DNA from: Arsukibacterium sp. MJ3
GTDB taxonomy: Bacteria > Pseudomonadota > Gammaproteobacteria > Enterobacterales > Alteromonadaceae
Length of the DNA: 64,000 nucleotides
NCBI RefSeq assembly: GCF_000987765.1
Contig: NZ_LAHP01000015.1
Location: 1 to 64,000 of the forward strand
Reading direction: 5' to 3'
This document shows, piece by piece, positions 41,979 through 52,217 of the stretch. The position numbers and the translations under genes are program-made. The notes below the pieces were generated by a model, which was not told the origin of the DNA, ran no database searches, and saw only the letters and a program-made list of their open reading frames with translations. Each line of letters begins with the position of its first letter. The stretch's first letter is position 1.

Positions 41979-44900
41979 ATGAGCACTATGAACATAAAAT
42001 CGAATAAGGTTTTACTAATGCTAAGCTTCGGTATGCTGTTTGGCGCATCAATCGCCCATGCCGCCACAACGCTTGCCATACCTCAGGTACCACTGCAAAC
42101 AGGCAGTGATGTACCCCCGAACATTCTATTTATGCTGGACGATTCAGGCTCTATGGCCTGGTCTTACATGCCAGATGATATCAGCGGCATCTGTAATGAC
42201 GGCACTAACGCTGCTAACAGGGCTCGTGGTAGATCGCCCAATGTTAATAAAGCTTACTTTGACCCAGCAATTACTTATCAGCCGCCATTAGCAGCAGATG
42301 GAACACCTTATACACCCTCTGATTTCACATCAGCCAAAACGAATGGTTACGACAGTAGTTCTGGTACGGTGAATTTAAGGACAAATTATAGAGCTACTTG
42401 GCATTATCAGTCTGGCAGTGTCAACCGTTATTGTGGTGAGTCGGGTGCGGCAGATTATTATTTATTTGACACGACGTTGTGTACCAATGCTAGTAATAAC
42501 AGCTGTTACAAACGCTACATTGTTGATGAACAAACTGCCGTAGTAAAAACCAATTTTGCTAATTGGTACTCATTCTACCGTACCCGATTAATGTCTTCAA
42601 AAGCGGGTATAGGTAGAGCATTCCAAACCTTGCCAGAGACAATGCGGGTAGGCTATGGCCGGCTTAATCGAAGCCCAGAAGTAGAGCGTGGGGTAAGGGC
42701 ATTTGAGGGTGTGGGTAAAAATCAATTTTATAATTGGCTTTATGGCCGCCCAGATACCACTTCCGGTACGCCTTTAAAAGCAACGTTGCAAGCAGCTGGA
42801 GAATACTTTAAAACTGCAGAACCATACCGGGCTGAGCCGGAAAACAGCAGTAGTGGTTTAGTTTCTTGTCGGCAAAATTTTACTGTGTTAATGACCGATG
42901 GTTTTTATACTAACCAAAATCGTGGTTTTAGTGATTCTGATGGCGATGGCAGAAGTGACACCCTGGCTGACATTGCCCATTTTTATTGGAAAACTGATTT
43001 ACGTACAGATTTAGATAATAATGTGCCTAGCGGCTCACTTGACCCCGCTGATTGGCAACATATGGTGACTTATGGCGTTGGTTTGGGTGTTGACGGCTCA
43101 CTTGATCCAGTTGTTGCCAAAAATTGGCCAATTAATGATAGCCGTTGGCCTACACCTAATACTAACCCACGGAAAATTGATGACTTATTGCATGCTGGGG
43201 TGAATAGTCGTGGTGGCTTTTTTAGCGCCAAAGATCCCGATACCTTTAATAGTGAATTAACTAATACGCTGCGCAATATCGTTAATCGCGTGGCGTCAGC
43301 TTCCAACCTTGCTGCAACGACAACGTCATTACAAGAAGACAACAGTGTTTTTCAGGCATCGTTTAATACCTCCTCTTGGAGTGGTGATCTAGTCAGCCGC
43401 GATGTTGCAACATTAGGTGTGCAGTGGACCGCTAACTTCCCCGTTTGGAGCACACGTAAAATTCAAACTACCCGTGGCGCTGGTGCCAACCCCAGTACAT
43501 TTGATTTTACCTGGAGTAATTTAAATAGCAGCGAAAGGGCGTTACTAAATAATGAGGATACTGTTGATTATCTGCGAGGATTGAGAACTAAAGAGCAAAC
43601 AGCCACGAATCCAACGGGTACTTTTCGGGAAAGAACCTCTGTATTAGGTGATATTGCCCACTCTGCGCCGGTATATATTGGCGAGTCTCAAAATAGAAAT
43701 TACCAACGCTATAACTGGGACGGCGCTGACAGTTATCAGGCATTTGTTACCGCAACTAAAACCCGAAGCCCTAGGTTATATGTTGGCGCCAACGATGGCA
43801 TGTTGCATTCGTTTAATGCAGATGCATCAGCACCGACGGCAGGTATAGAAACTTTTGCATATGTACCGCAAGCAATGATGGCAACGGGTTCTCGTTTAGC
43901 TGATTTTGCTAACCTTGACTATGAACATCGTTTTTATGTTGATGGCTCACCGACAGTAGCTGATGTTTATATTAATGGTAGTTGGAAATCAGTGTTGGTT
44001 AGTACCTTAGGTCGCGGTGGCGAATGGATGTTTGCTTTAGATGTCACTAACCCTAACGATATAAAAATATTGTGGGATATAAAAGTTCCTGAAGTAGGTA
44101 TTATGCCACATAAGCCTTTAATTACCCGCTTAAATAATGGTCGTTGGTCTGTGGTGACTGGCTATGGTTATAACAATACTGCAAGCAAATCAGGTTTAAT
44201 GGTCATCGATTTGGAAAGAGGAGCGGATTTACCTATTATTAAGATGGAAACTTCTGGAACTGAAGCAATTGGTCTTGCTCAGATAGAAGGTTGGGATCAG
44301 AATAAGAACGGTAATACAGATTGGATATTTGCTGGTGATATTAATGGCAACGTTTGGAAATTTGATCTAAGTGCAACGTCTACTAGTGCTTGGGCCTTAG
44401 CTTATTCTGCTTCTCCACTATTCGTTGCTAAAGATACTGACGGTAATCGGCAACCCATTACCGGTGGCGTAACACTGCAAAGTCACCCGGATACCGCAGA
44501 GTTATGGGTATTCTTTGGTACGGGTAAATTTATAGAAACTGGTGACAGTGTTAATGCTGATAGCCAAAGCTGGTATGGTATTAAAGACGGCTCTCCTATT
44601 ACTGATAGAAGTTTGCTGGCGTCTCGTACCTTGAGTAACGTAACCTATGTAAACCCAGACACGGGTGAAAATCGACCCGCGCGCAGTGTACCCATTGCTG
44701 CAGCAAATGATATGGATGGTAAGCGGGGTTGGGTAATGGATTTACCAGATATTCGTGAGCGCATTAATTCAAAACCAAGATTTGTTGGCGGAAATTTGAT
44801 AATGAATACTATTATTCCGGATACCGACCTTTGTAATCCTCAAGGTGATGGCTGGATCATGGCGGTGGACCCGTTTAAAGGGAGCCGATTATCAGGACCT

Positions 44901-45119
44901 CCATTCTTCGATGTTGATAGGGACGATGCGTTTGACGAGGGTGACGAGCTGCCTGATGGTTCATCCCCGAGTGGGCTTAGATTTTCTGGTATGCCAGGCG
45001 AGCCAGTCTTTGTTGGTGATGAAATGTTGGTAGGTGACTCCAGAGTCGCTATAGATTCTAGTCGAGTTAACCTACAAGTTCGTCGGGGACGTTTATCATG
45101 GCGTGAGGTGATTAACTAA
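41979..45119 (+). CDS. pilY1: Type IV pilus tip adhesin/assembly factor PilY1
   Basis: This 1046-residue exported protein has a signal peptide (to about residue 28, AHA). A von Willebrand A-like domain follows with the MIDAS D54-D-S-G-S58 and a second acidic cluster. The C-terminal half (about 590-1040) is the PilY1 beta-propeller, containing DQNKNGNTD (D773 to D781), which corresponds to the calcium-binding loop, followed by [16 protein letters not shown]. PilY1 controls pilus extension and retraction and surface sensing. GAGGAA precedes the ATG at 7 bases. It overlaps pilE by one base. Confidence 0.95.
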   Translation: MSTMNIKSNKVLLMLSFGMLFGASIAHAATTLAIPQVPLQTGSDVPPNILFMLDDSGSMAWSYMPDDISGICNDGTNAANRARGRSPNVNKAYFDPAITYQPPLAADGTPYTPSDFTSAKTNGYDSSSGTVNLRTNYRATWHYQSGSVNRYCGESGAADYYLFDTTLCTNASNNSCYKRYIVDEQTAVVKTNFANWYSFYRTRLMSSKAGIGRAFQTLPETMRVGYGRLNRSPEVERGVRAFEGVGKNQFYNWLYGRPDTTSGTPLKATLQAAGEYFKTAEPYRAEPENSSSGLVSCRQNFTVLMTDGFYTNQNRGFSDSDGDGRSDTLADIAHFYWKTDLRTDLDNNVPSGSLDPADWQHMVTYGVGLGVDGSLDPVVAKNWPINDSRWPTPNTNPRKIDDLLHAGVNSRGGFFSAKDPDTFNSELTNTLRNIVNRVASASNLAATTTSLQEDNSVFQASFNTSSWSGDLVSRDVATLGVQWTANFPVWSTRKIQTTRGAGANPSTFDFTWSNLNSSERALLNNEDTVDYLRGLRTKEQTATNPTGTFRERTSVLGDIAHSAPVYIGESQNRNYQRYNWDGADSYQAFVTATKTRSPRLYVGANDGMLHSFNADASAPTAGIETFAYVPQAMMATGSRLADFANLDYEHRFYVDGSPTVADVYINGSWKSVLVSTLGRGGEWMFALDVTNPNDIKILWDIKVPEVGIMPHKPLITRLNNGRWSVVTGYGYNNTASKSGLMVIDLERGADLPIIKMETSGTEAIGLAQIEGWDQNKNGNTDWIFAGDINGNVWKFDLSATSTSAWALAYSASPLFVAKDTDGNRQPITGGVTLQSHPDTAELWVFFGTGKFIETGDSVNADSQSWYGIKDGSPITDRSLLASRTLSNVTYVNPDTGENRPARSVPIAAANDMDGKRGWVMDLPDIRERINSKPRFVGGNLIMNTIIPDTDLCNPQGDGWIMAVDPFKGSRLSGPPFFDVDRDDAFDEGDELPDGSSPSGLRFSGMPGEPVFVGDEMLVGDSRVAIDSSRVNLQVRRGRLSWREVIN

Positions 45120-45541
45120 TGGTTGCATATTCGACTAAACAACAAGGTATGACCTTAATTGAAATTATGATCGTGGTAGCAATCGTTGGCATACTGGCCT
45201 CGATTGCTTACCCTTCTTATCAGAACTATGTTTTACGCAGTCATCGGGCGGCAGCTACCGGTTGTTTACTGGAGTTATCACAATTTATGGAGCGTAATTA
45301 CACGCAGAATATGCGCTATGATTCTGTTGGGTTTGCTTTGCCTAATTTGCAGTGCAGTACAGAAGCAGCAAATAGATATACTTTTGGCAGTGTACAGGCG
45401 CAGCGAACCTATACAGTAACGGCAACGGCTATCGGGCCACAAGTAAATGATACTGACTGTGCAACGCTGGGTATCAACCAGGCCGGTACTAAGCTGGTCA
45501 ACAATGACAGTGTTGCAGCAGCAGTTGCCGCATGCTGGTAA
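45119..45541 (+). CDS. pilE: Type IV minor pilin PilE
   Basis: This 140-residue pilin-like protein has leader [10 protein letters not shown] with cleavage before [24 protein letters not shown], the typical E5 pilin helix with the conserved [10 protein letters not shown] start of the globular part, and three cysteines in the C-terminal domain, two of which can close the D-loop. It begins at the pilY1 stop codon (TAATG) and closes the first minor pilin cluster. The roughly 78 bases that follow separate it from the second cluster. Confidence 0.9.
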   Translation: MVAYSTKQQGMTLIEIMIVVAIVGILASIAYPSYQNYVLRSHRAAATGCLLELSQFMERNYTQNMRYDSVGFALPNLQCSTEAANRYTFGSVQAQRTYTVTATAIGPQVNDTDCATLGINQAGTKLVNNDSVAAAVAACW

Positions 45542-45618
45542 TTTATTGCATTTAAGTTTGATCTTTTGAAATAATGTTGTAACTTTATAGTTAAGTAAAA
45601 TAACTATGGCATAGGGAC

Positions 45619-46122
45619 ATGCAGTTACAACGCGGCTTTAGCCTGTTAGAAGTGTTAATTACCTTACTGATCTTAAAACTGGGGTTGCTTGGCGTACTGG
45701 CCGGGCAAACCCTGGCGCTGCAATATGTTATTGATGCTACGCAACGCACCACTGCGGTTGCGCTAACAGCAACCCTGCTACACGAACTTGGCGCGAGTAT
45801 TACTAACCACCCCGATTTTAGCCTGGAGCTCACTGTTGATAGTGCGGCAGAATTGCCTGTTTGTAATGCTACCACGCGCTGTACTAATGCTGAGCTGCGG
45901 CATTATCAATTAGCCCGTTGGCAGCAATTATGGCAACACCACCCGGAAATGGGCAGAGCTGCACCGTTGTTTACGCCACAGTTTTGCTTACAATTTGCGG
46001 ATAATAGCCTGCAGTTACAAGCCAGTTGGCAGCAGCGCGCTCATGCTGAAGCTAGCCACACCGCAAGTTGCGCTGCTGGGCCGGGGCGTTCGGCTATAAG
46101 CTTGACTGCACGGATACCCTGA
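45619..46122 (+). CDS. Second-cluster PilV-like minor pilin
   Basis: This 167-residue protein has leader MQLQRG with cleavage before FSLLEVLITLLILKLGLLGVLAG (PilV-type helix with E5). The rest is diverged from the first pilV, with four or more cysteines (CNATTRC, FCLQF, SCAAG). It opens a second minor-pilin cluster 78 bases after pilE and overlaps the next gene by one base (TGATG). GGGA precedes the ATG at 7 bases. Probably arose by ancient duplication; the role could be an alternative tip complex. Confidence 0.82.
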   Translation: MQLQRGFSLLEVLITLLILKLGLLGVLAGQTLALQYVIDATQRTTAVALTATLLHELGASITNHPDFSLELTVDSAAELPVCNATTRCTNAELRHYQLARWQQLWQHHPEMGRAAPLFTPQFCLQFADNSLQLQASWQQRAHAEASHTASCAAGPGRSAISLTARIP

Positions 46123-47078
46123 TGATAATTAATCGCGGCTTTTCATTAGTTGAGCTGTTAATTGCCATGTTACTTGGTGCGGTATTATTGGGTTTTACCG
46201 TACAAATTTTTGCCAGCTTAACTGCATCGAGCAGGCAAAGTCAGCAATTGGCGCAGCTGCAGCAAAATGGTCAGCTGGCCCTAAACTTATTGCATAACGA
46301 ATTACAAAATACCGGCTTTTGGGGCGGTATTAGCCATAACGATATTAGTGAAGCATTGGTTGATATGCCGCCGCCACTGCCCGATTGCAAAGAGGGTGAT
46401 ATTGACAGCGGTAGCTTTCCGATAGCCGGTCAGGCTTTTACCAGTATTTATGCTATAACCGCCGCGCCGGGTCGCCAGCTTAATTGCCTGACATCGTTAG
46501 TAAGCAATAGCGAAGTGCTGCAATTAAAACGAGCAATTGGCTTAGCGGTTTTGCGCGCAGAGCTGCGGCCTAATCGTTTTTATATTGCACCGCACTGGCA
46601 ACAAAGCCGCTTTATTAGCCATGACAGCGCAGATCTTGCCGACGATAGTGTGTTTTATCCTTATCAGCATTTATTGTTTTACATACAACATCAGCGTGTT
46701 GATGAGCAAATTGTACCGGTTTTAATGCGTAAAAGACTGGTGCGTAGTAGTAGTGGTGTGGCCCGTATTGCAACCGATTCAATAATAGATGGTGTAGAAC
46801 GCCTGCATTTTGAATTTGGCATAGATGCCAATCTCGATGGCAGTTTAAATTATACGTTACCCACTGCTTTAATGACTAACCTGCATTGGCAGCAGCAACA
46901 CGGCCGTATCGTCAGTATCCGTTTTTATGTTTTGTTACGCAGCATCTTGCCAGACCGTCGTTATGTAAATCAGCAGACTTATCAAATGGGTGCCAGTCGC
47001 TTTGTCGCGCCGGATGATCATTATCGACGTTTATTATTGGTGGGCAGTGTCTATTTTAACAATGCCACTTATGAGTAA
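46122..47078 (+). CDS. Second-cluster PilW-like minor pilin
   Basis: This 318-residue protein starts at the ATG at 46122: leader MIINRG, cleavage before FSLVELLIAMLLGAVLLGFT, and the PilW-like helix GQLALNLLHNELQNTGFWGG. It ends like PilW (IVSIRFYVLLRSILPDRRYVN). The frame upstream to 46068 overlaps the PilV-like gene and is not coding. The alignment to the first PilW is clear in the N-terminal helix and weak beyond it. Coupled to the gene before it. Confidence 0.85.
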   Translation: MIINRGFSLVELLIAMLLGAVLLGFTVQIFASLTASSRQSQQLAQLQQNGQLALNLLHNELQNTGFWGGISHNDISEALVDMPPPLPDCKEGDIDSGSFPIAGQAFTSIYAITAAPGRQLNCLTSLVSNSEVLQLKRAIGLAVLRAELRPNRFYIAPHWQQSRFISHDSADLADDSVFYPYQHLLFYIQHQRVDEQIVPVLMRKRLVRSSSGVARIATDSIIDGVERLHFEFGIDANLDGSLNYTLPTALMTNLHWQQQHGRIVSIRFYVLLRSILPDRRYVNQQTYQMGASRFVAPDDHYRRLLLVGSVYFNNATYE

Positions 47079-47126
47079 CAGGTATTCATATAACCTATTT
47101 ACAACAACCTAAAACAGGGAGGTTTT

Positions 47127-47510
47127 ATGCGACAGAGCGGTATGGCGCTGATAAGCGCTTTAATCTTTCTGCTGGTAATGCTGTTAATTGTCAGTGCCAA
47201 TTTATTTATTAGTCAAATGAGCATTAAATCAGCTCAGGCGGCACAACAGCAGTTGCTGTTTGAGCAGCAAGCACTGGCTGCGCATCTTAGCTCAGTTAGT
47301 GCTGCTACCAGTGACAGTAGCGAAGTAGAATTAGCTGAAGTTAGCCGTTGCCCTGCCAGTTATGCAATTTGGTCAGACAGCATCATACAGTGCGACGTAC
47401 TTACACTGGCTACCCGTTTGCTGTCTGACGATAGTCGGTTTGCCACCAGTTACAGTAGCATGTTGTTACGCCAGCGGCTGGTGCCCGGGGAGGTGCTAGA
47501 TGTCGAGTAA
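47127..47510 (+). CDS. Second-cluster PilX-like minor pilin
   Basis: This 127-residue protein has leader MRQSG, cleavage before MALISALIFLLVMLLIVSANLFI (PilX-like, no F and no E5), and a helix QAAQQQLLFEQQALAAHLSS. It is shorter than the first PilX (170 residues). GGGAGG lies 7 bases before the ATG. It overlaps the following gene by 11 bases. It occupies the pilX position of the second cluster. Confidence 0.78.
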   Translation: MRQSGMALISALIFLLVMLLIVSANLFISQMSIKSAQAAQQQLLFEQQALAAHLSSVSAATSDSSEVELAEVSRCPASYAIWSDSIIQCDVLTLATRLLSDDSRFATSYSSMLLRQRLVPGEVLDVE

Positions 47511-48678
47511 TAAGCTAATGCCTGGTGTCAGGCAAAATGGCAGGACACGGATGCCCGCCAGTCAGCTGGCAAAGTTTGGCCCCTTGCTGGCGATTATAGT
47601 GCTTACCCTGTTAGCGGCTGTTGTGCTGAGTTTTAGCGCGCTAGCCACAGTAGCTGCTTGTTGGCGGCAAGCGGCAGTGCCGCAATTGCTGGAATTAGAA
47701 GATAGCAGCAGTGCAGGCCCAAGGCAGCGCTTTTTACAGCATAACGACACAGCAGAAAGCGGCCAGTTGGCGCTTTATGCCTTAGACAGTACCCTGCCGT
47801 TTTCTTCACTAACAGCATGGCCATTATCAGAAGGTGTTGGGCCGGCCGCGCCTTTTTATGCCAGCCCACAGCCGTTCGACAGTAATTATGATGGGGTAGT
47901 GGATCATCTATTTAGTATCGACTTTACCGGCCGGGTTTGGTTAACCGGAATTACTGCAGCGGGGTTTGGTAGCACCTTGCTACTGGCCGACTTAGCCAGC
48001 CGTGAGTGGCGTTTTATTGGCAGTCTGGGTGTTTTTGAGGTGAGTTTGCCGTTATTACTGCGCCCATCAGGCTTGCAAGGGCGACATAAGCTGTTGTTAT
48101 TAATTGCCCGTAATATTAGTAACGGTGAAGATGCCATAGTATCACTGCGTTTACCCGCGGATATTACTGCAGCCAGTTTGCTGCGTTTTGACACCTTAGT
48201 TGACCGCTCAGTGCTATCTGCAACCGAGCGGGAATATGGGCTAAGTAACGAGCAGTGGTTTAGTTTACTTAATGGTGCAGGCTGGTGGGCACGGTTATCA
48301 GGTCAACTTACCCAGCCGCCACAGGTAGTTGCTGGAGTGATCTACAGTGCTGTCGCCACGAGTGATTTCAGTGCGCTGGAGTGTGCCACTGAACATGCTG
48401 AACATAGTCTAGTGGCAATGCATTTGCACAGTGCTGGTTTGGTTTATAACCAACGGCGGTTTCTCCTGGCAAGCGGCGTAGGGAAGTTAACCTTGCAGCT
48501 GCAACCTGATGGTACGGCGGCGTTGATTTTAAACAGTGTTACTGAGCAGCACACCGCGTTAACAGAATTAGTTAGCCTATCGCCAGATTGTCTGGAGTGT
48601 ACTGCACCATTACGGCTAGATCAGTTTCCACGGTGGTTAAAGTTAGCCACCTATCGCCAGGAAACCGGAGCTCACTAA
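47500..48678 (+). CDS. Membrane-anchored mini-PilY1-like protein
   Basis: This 392-residue protein stands exactly where pilY1 should be in the second minor-pilin cluster. It has no signal peptide in the usual place; instead a cytoplasmic stretch of about 26 residues (basic) is followed by a membrane anchor (about 27-48). There is no VWA domain. D127-S-N129-Y-D131-G-V-V-D135 is a D-x-N-x-D-G-x2-D calcium-loop pattern followed by [16 protein letters not shown], corresponding to the [14 protein letters not shown] blade of full PilY1. The rest is not recognisable. I infer a reduced PilY1 that may cap the second minor-pilin complex from the inner membrane. Confidence 0.6.
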   Translation: MSSNKLMPGVRQNGRTRMPASQLAKFGPLLAIIVLTLLAAVVLSFSALATVAACWRQAAVPQLLELEDSSSAGPRQRFLQHNDTAESGQLALYALDSTLPFSSLTAWPLSEGVGPAAPFYASPQPFDSNYDGVVDHLFSIDFTGRVWLTGITAAGFGSTLLLADLASREWRFIGSLGVFEVSLPLLLRPSGLQGRHKLLLLIARNISNGEDAIVSLRLPADITAASLLRFDTLVDRSVLSATEREYGLSNEQWFSLLNGAGWWARLSGQLTQPPQVVAGVIYSAVATSDFSALECATEHAEHSLVAMHLHSAGLVYNQRRFLLASGVGKLTLQLQPDGTAALILNSVTEQHTALTELVSLSPDCLECTAPLRLDQFPRWLKLATYRQETGAH

Positions 48679-49079
48679 TGAAAAACCAAGGTTTTAGTTT
48701 AATTGAATTAATGGTAACCGTGGCGATAGTCGGCATTCTTAGTGCTATCGCTTACCCTTCATATCAGCACTATGTGCTGAAAACTCATCGGGCAGAAGCC
48801 AGCAGGCTGCTGTTAACTACAGCCAATTTACAGGAGCGGCAATTAGCTGATTATGGTCGATATACCGATGATCTGGCCTTACTCGGTCTGGCCGCTGATG
48901 GTATTAGCGCCAGTGGCCGTTATCAGTTGCAGGTAAATTTAGCTGATGCCAGTAGCTATGTGCTGGAAGCACGGGCTCAGGGCGCGCAAGCCGCTGATCT
49001 GGATTGTCTGGTATTTACCCTAGACCATACCGGACAGCGAAACCATAGCATACCTGAAGCACGTTATTGTTGGGATTAA
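48678..49079 (+). CDS. Second-cluster PilE-like minor pilin
   Basis: This 133-residue protein starts at 48678, overlapping the previous stop by one base: leader MKNQG, cleavage before [24 protein letters not shown] with E5. The C-terminal part has two cysteines (DLDCLVF and ARYCWD) that can close the disulfide loop. It resembles the first PilE in the helix and in [16 protein letters not shown]. The final gene of the + strand second cluster; only 6 bases separate it from the convergent FimT-like gene. Confidence 0.88.
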   Translation: MKNQGFSLIELMVTVAIVGILSAIAYPSYQHYVLKTHRAEASRLLLTTANLQERQLADYGRYTDDLALLGLAADGISASGRYQLQVNLADASSYVLEARAQGAQAADLDCLVFTLDHTGQRNHSIPEARYCWD

Positions 49080-49085
49080 CAGAAA

Positions 49086-49583
49086 TTAACTGGGGCAGGG
49101 TGCATCCTGAAAGGTTAAGCGGTTTCGTCCTGCCTGGTTTAGTACTAACGTATAATGCCAACGAAACGAAGCTTGCGGGCAATAGTAAAAGGTACCATTT
49201 TCTAACGCATTTAAACTGCCATCGCGGCGAAACTGTAGTTGGCTGCGGTTGTATTTTAACCGATGCTGGCTAAAAACAGGGGAGAGTTGTCGCAATACAT
49301 ATTCGGTGTCGTTATGTGGATTAAGCAAACTCATCACCAGTGGATAGCTATGCCAGCTGCTTTGGCATTCGGTGCCTGACAGCGGACATAACCGTACGGG
49401 CTGCTGGCTGCTTGCCGCCTGAATGCGGGCATACCCCAGGTGGCGGCTTAACTGCTGCATATAACTGCCGGCCCGTTGTTTGTTAATTAGTTCTGACAGC
49501 GCAGGTAGGGCAATTTGCAATAAAATAGCCATTATCGCTAATGCCAGCATCAGCTCGAGTAAGGTTAGGCCTCGTTGTTTCAT
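49086..49583 (-). CDS. FimT/GspH-like minor pilin, opposite strand
   Basis: This 165-residue pseudopilin has leader MKQRG, cleavage before LTLLELMLALAIMAILLQIALPAL with E5 at the normal place, and a GspH/FimT-type C-terminal domain ending FYYCPQASFRWHYTLVLNQAGRNRL (partial motif LVLNQAGRNRLTFQDAPCPS). It pairs with the second cluster but reads toward it, its stop lying 6 bases from the stop of the PilE-like gene. It therefore has its own promoter and may be regulated apart from the other genes. Confidence 0.85.
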   Translation of the reverse strand: MKQRGLTLLELMLALAIMAILLQIALPALSELINKQRAGSYMQQLSRHLGYARIQAASSQQPVRLCPLSGTECQSSWHSYPLVMSLLNPHNDTEYVLRQLSPVFSQHRLKYNRSQLQFRRDGSLNALENGTFYYCPQASFRWHYTLVLNQAGRNRLTFQDAPCPS

Positions 49584-49688
49584 CTTTGCTCCTTGCTAAA
49601 ATTAGCAATAAAGGTAAGCAAAGTGTAGCAAATATATTTAATAATAGTTTTTATGTTTAACGCCAGCCATGCCTGGCGTTAAACATTA

Positions 49689-50519
49689 CTAATCGTAAAT
49701 AGTGGCAATAGGCTGTCGTTTATGTTGTGTTTTTAGGTAAATACTGATTAAGCGTGCAACTACCTTTGGCGCTACGGCTTTGCCTTCCAAAAAGTCATCA
49801 ATTTGCTCGTAGCTTAAACCCAGTGCTGCTTCATCGGCTTTTTGCGGGCTTAAGCACTCTAAATCAGCGGTGGGGGTTTTAACCACGAGTTGCTCGGGTG
49901 CACCCAGCTTAGCGGCTACAGCTCTTACCTGGCGCTTACTTAAACCAAATAGCGGTGCTAAATCGCAGGCACCATCACCCCACTTGGTGTAAAAACCGGT
50001 AATGTTTTCTGCCGAATGGTCGGTGCCTAACACCAGGCCATTATTTAGTGCAGCAATATGATATTGCGCTATCATCCGGCTGCGGGCTTTAATATTGCCT
50101 TTGGCAAAATCGGCTTTAGCCTCAGTAATATCTGCCTTACCATCGCCAGCAAGCGCCTGCAGCGTAGCACCATGTAAGGCATCGGTTGCCGCTTTAATAT
50201 TGACACTAATGGCGGTAGTGGGCGCAATAAAGCTAAGCGCTAACTGTGCTTCCTCTTCATCGCGCTGGCTACCATAGGGTAGTCTAACCGCAATAAACTG
50301 GTAGCCACCACCCTGTTCCTCATTTAATTCATTAACGGCTAGTTGAGCCAGTCGACCACAAGTGGTGGAATCAACGCCGCCACTGATCCCCAAAACCAGG
50401 CATGTCATGCCTGAGCTTCGTAATTGCTGTTTAATGAAATTAACCCGGCGGCTAATTTCAACATTGGTATCTATTTCTGGTAATACCCGCATCTGGGCAA
50501 TAATGTGTGCTGCTTGCAT
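49689..50519 (-). CDS. nadE: NH3-dependent NAD+ synthetase
   Basis: Final step of NAD synthesis: amidates nicotinic acid adenine dinucleotide with ammonia and ATP. The 276-residue protein is the short ammonia-dependent type (no glutaminase domain). The PPi-loop SGGVDSTTC lies at residues 45-53, and [26 protein letters not shown] contains the family block (partial: [16 protein letters not shown]). The gene is divergent from glnB, with 146 bases between the two start codons. Confidence 0.96.
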   Translation of the reverse strand: MQAAHIIAQMRVLPEIDTNVEISRRVNFIKQQLRSSGMTCLVLGISGGVDSTTCGRLAQLAVNELNEEQGGGYQFIAVRLPYGSQRDEEEAQLALSFIAPTTAISVNIKAATDALHGATLQALAGDGKADITEAKADFAKGNIKARSRMIAQYHIAALNNGLVLGTDHSAENITGFYTKWGDGACDLAPLFGLSKRQVRAVAAKLGAPEQLVVKTPTADLECLSPQKADEAALGLSYEQIDDFLEGKAVAPKVVARLISIYLKTQHKRQPIATIYD

Positions 50520-50596
50520 GCTAGTTAGCCCTTAGTTAAAAAATGCAAATTATTTTAACGTATCTGAGCGAAATAGGATCAACTAATTGCCGCTAA

Positions 50597-51004
<408 letters not shown>

Positions 51005-51036
51005 CAATGTTAATGTTTAATTAACGTTAAGACGTT

Positions 51037-52206
51037 ATGCCAAATTATAAATTGAAATTACTCACTACCGCCTTATTAAGCTTAACCCTGTTTATTGGCT
51101 GTAATACTGCACGCTTACCGGCTAATGTCTTAGCCCCGCTGCCCTATTCAGCTGCATTAGCCACTGCAGAGGCTAAAGTACCTACTCTTGAAGATATATT
51201 CACACTCTCTGTCGAGCAGCAGGCTGAATTTTTAGCTTACTTTACCGCTCCCGAGCGACAAACCATTGCTGCTCATGAGCGGTTATATCAGTTTTTAGAA
51301 AGAAAAATATCGGGGTTTGATTATCAGGGAAAAAATCATACGGCATCACAAGCTTATGCACTAAATAGTGGCAACTGCATGTCGTTAGCGGTATTGACGA
51401 AAGCGTTGGCAGACATAGCAGGGATTGAAGTAAAGTTTCAAAGTATTGTCTCTGCCCCAGTGTACAGCATAGAGAACGATCTAATGCTGACATCAGATCA
51501 TGTACGTACTTTTTTATACGATCCCGCTGCGTTGTCACCAGAAGGGAAGCATTATCAGGCGCAATCGATAATTATTGTCGATTATATGCCTACTGCCGGT
51601 TATCGCATGACTGGTCCCCGAATTTCAAATGATACGTTTTTTGCCATGTTTTATCGTAATCTTGCTGCAGATGCGCTGTTAGCAGAGCAATATGAGCAAG
51701 CTCTGGCCTTAATGCGCACGGCGTTAGCACTAGCGCCGACTTATGGTGCAGCTATTAACCTGACCGCTGTAGTGCATCGGCGCTTAGATTACCCGGCTTT
51801 AGCGCAGCAGTTTTATCAGTATGGCTTGGATGTGTCTGAAAGTAAGGCCGCATTAATAAGCAATTTTGCAGTATTAAAGCAGAGTATCGGTGATAAAGTG
51901 GGCGCCGACGCATTATTTGAGTATTTAGCAACTTTGGATGAACATGATCCTTATCAATGGTATGTATTAGGTAAAACGGCATCGCAACAGCAAAATTATT
52001 CTGAGGCGTTAACGTATTTTAAAAAGGCCACTCAACAAGCCCCTTATATCCACCAGTTACAATTAGAACTAGCGTTAGCCTATTTCCAAAATAACCAGCT
52101 TAAGTTAGCGTATCAGACGATGATTAAAGCTACTGAGCTGGCTGCTGGAAACGGTATGCAACTTCGCTATTATGCCAAACTTGAAGCGATAAAATTGCAG
52201 CAATAA
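51037..52206 (+). CDS. Lipoprotein with transglutaminase-like N-domain and TPR repeats
   Basis: This 389-residue protein has a lipoprotein signal (LTLFIGC, lipobox with C22). Residues about 90-170 carry a Cys-His-Asp triad compatible with a transglutaminase-like/cysteine-protease fold: C114 (NSGNCMSLA), H155 (SDHVRTF) and D162. Residues about 205-389 form TPR repeats (for example EALTYFKKATQQAPY). The periplasmic role is unknown; it may act as a peptidase or scaffold on peptidoglycan or lipoproteins. It lies 11 bases before an M28 peptidase gene, forming a likely operon. Confidence 0.75.
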   Translation: MPNYKLKLLTTALLSLTLFIGCNTARLPANVLAPLPYSAALATAEAKVPTLEDIFTLSVEQQAEFLAYFTAPERQTIAAHERLYQFLERKISGFDYQGKNHTASQAYALNSGNCMSLAVLTKALADIAGIEVKFQSIVSAPVYSIENDLMLTSDHVRTFLYDPAALSPEGKHYQAQSIIIVDYMPTAGYRMTGPRISNDTFFAMFYRNLAADALLAEQYEQALALMRTALALAPTYGAAINLTAVVHRRLDYPALAQQFYQYGLDVSESKAALISNFAVLKQSIGDKVGADALFEYLATLDEHDPYQWYVLGKTASQQQNYSEALTYFKKATQQAPYIHQLQLELALAYFQNNQLKLAYQTMIKATELAAGNGMQLRYYAKLEAIKLQQ

Positions 52207-52217
52207 GCTAACCAACT

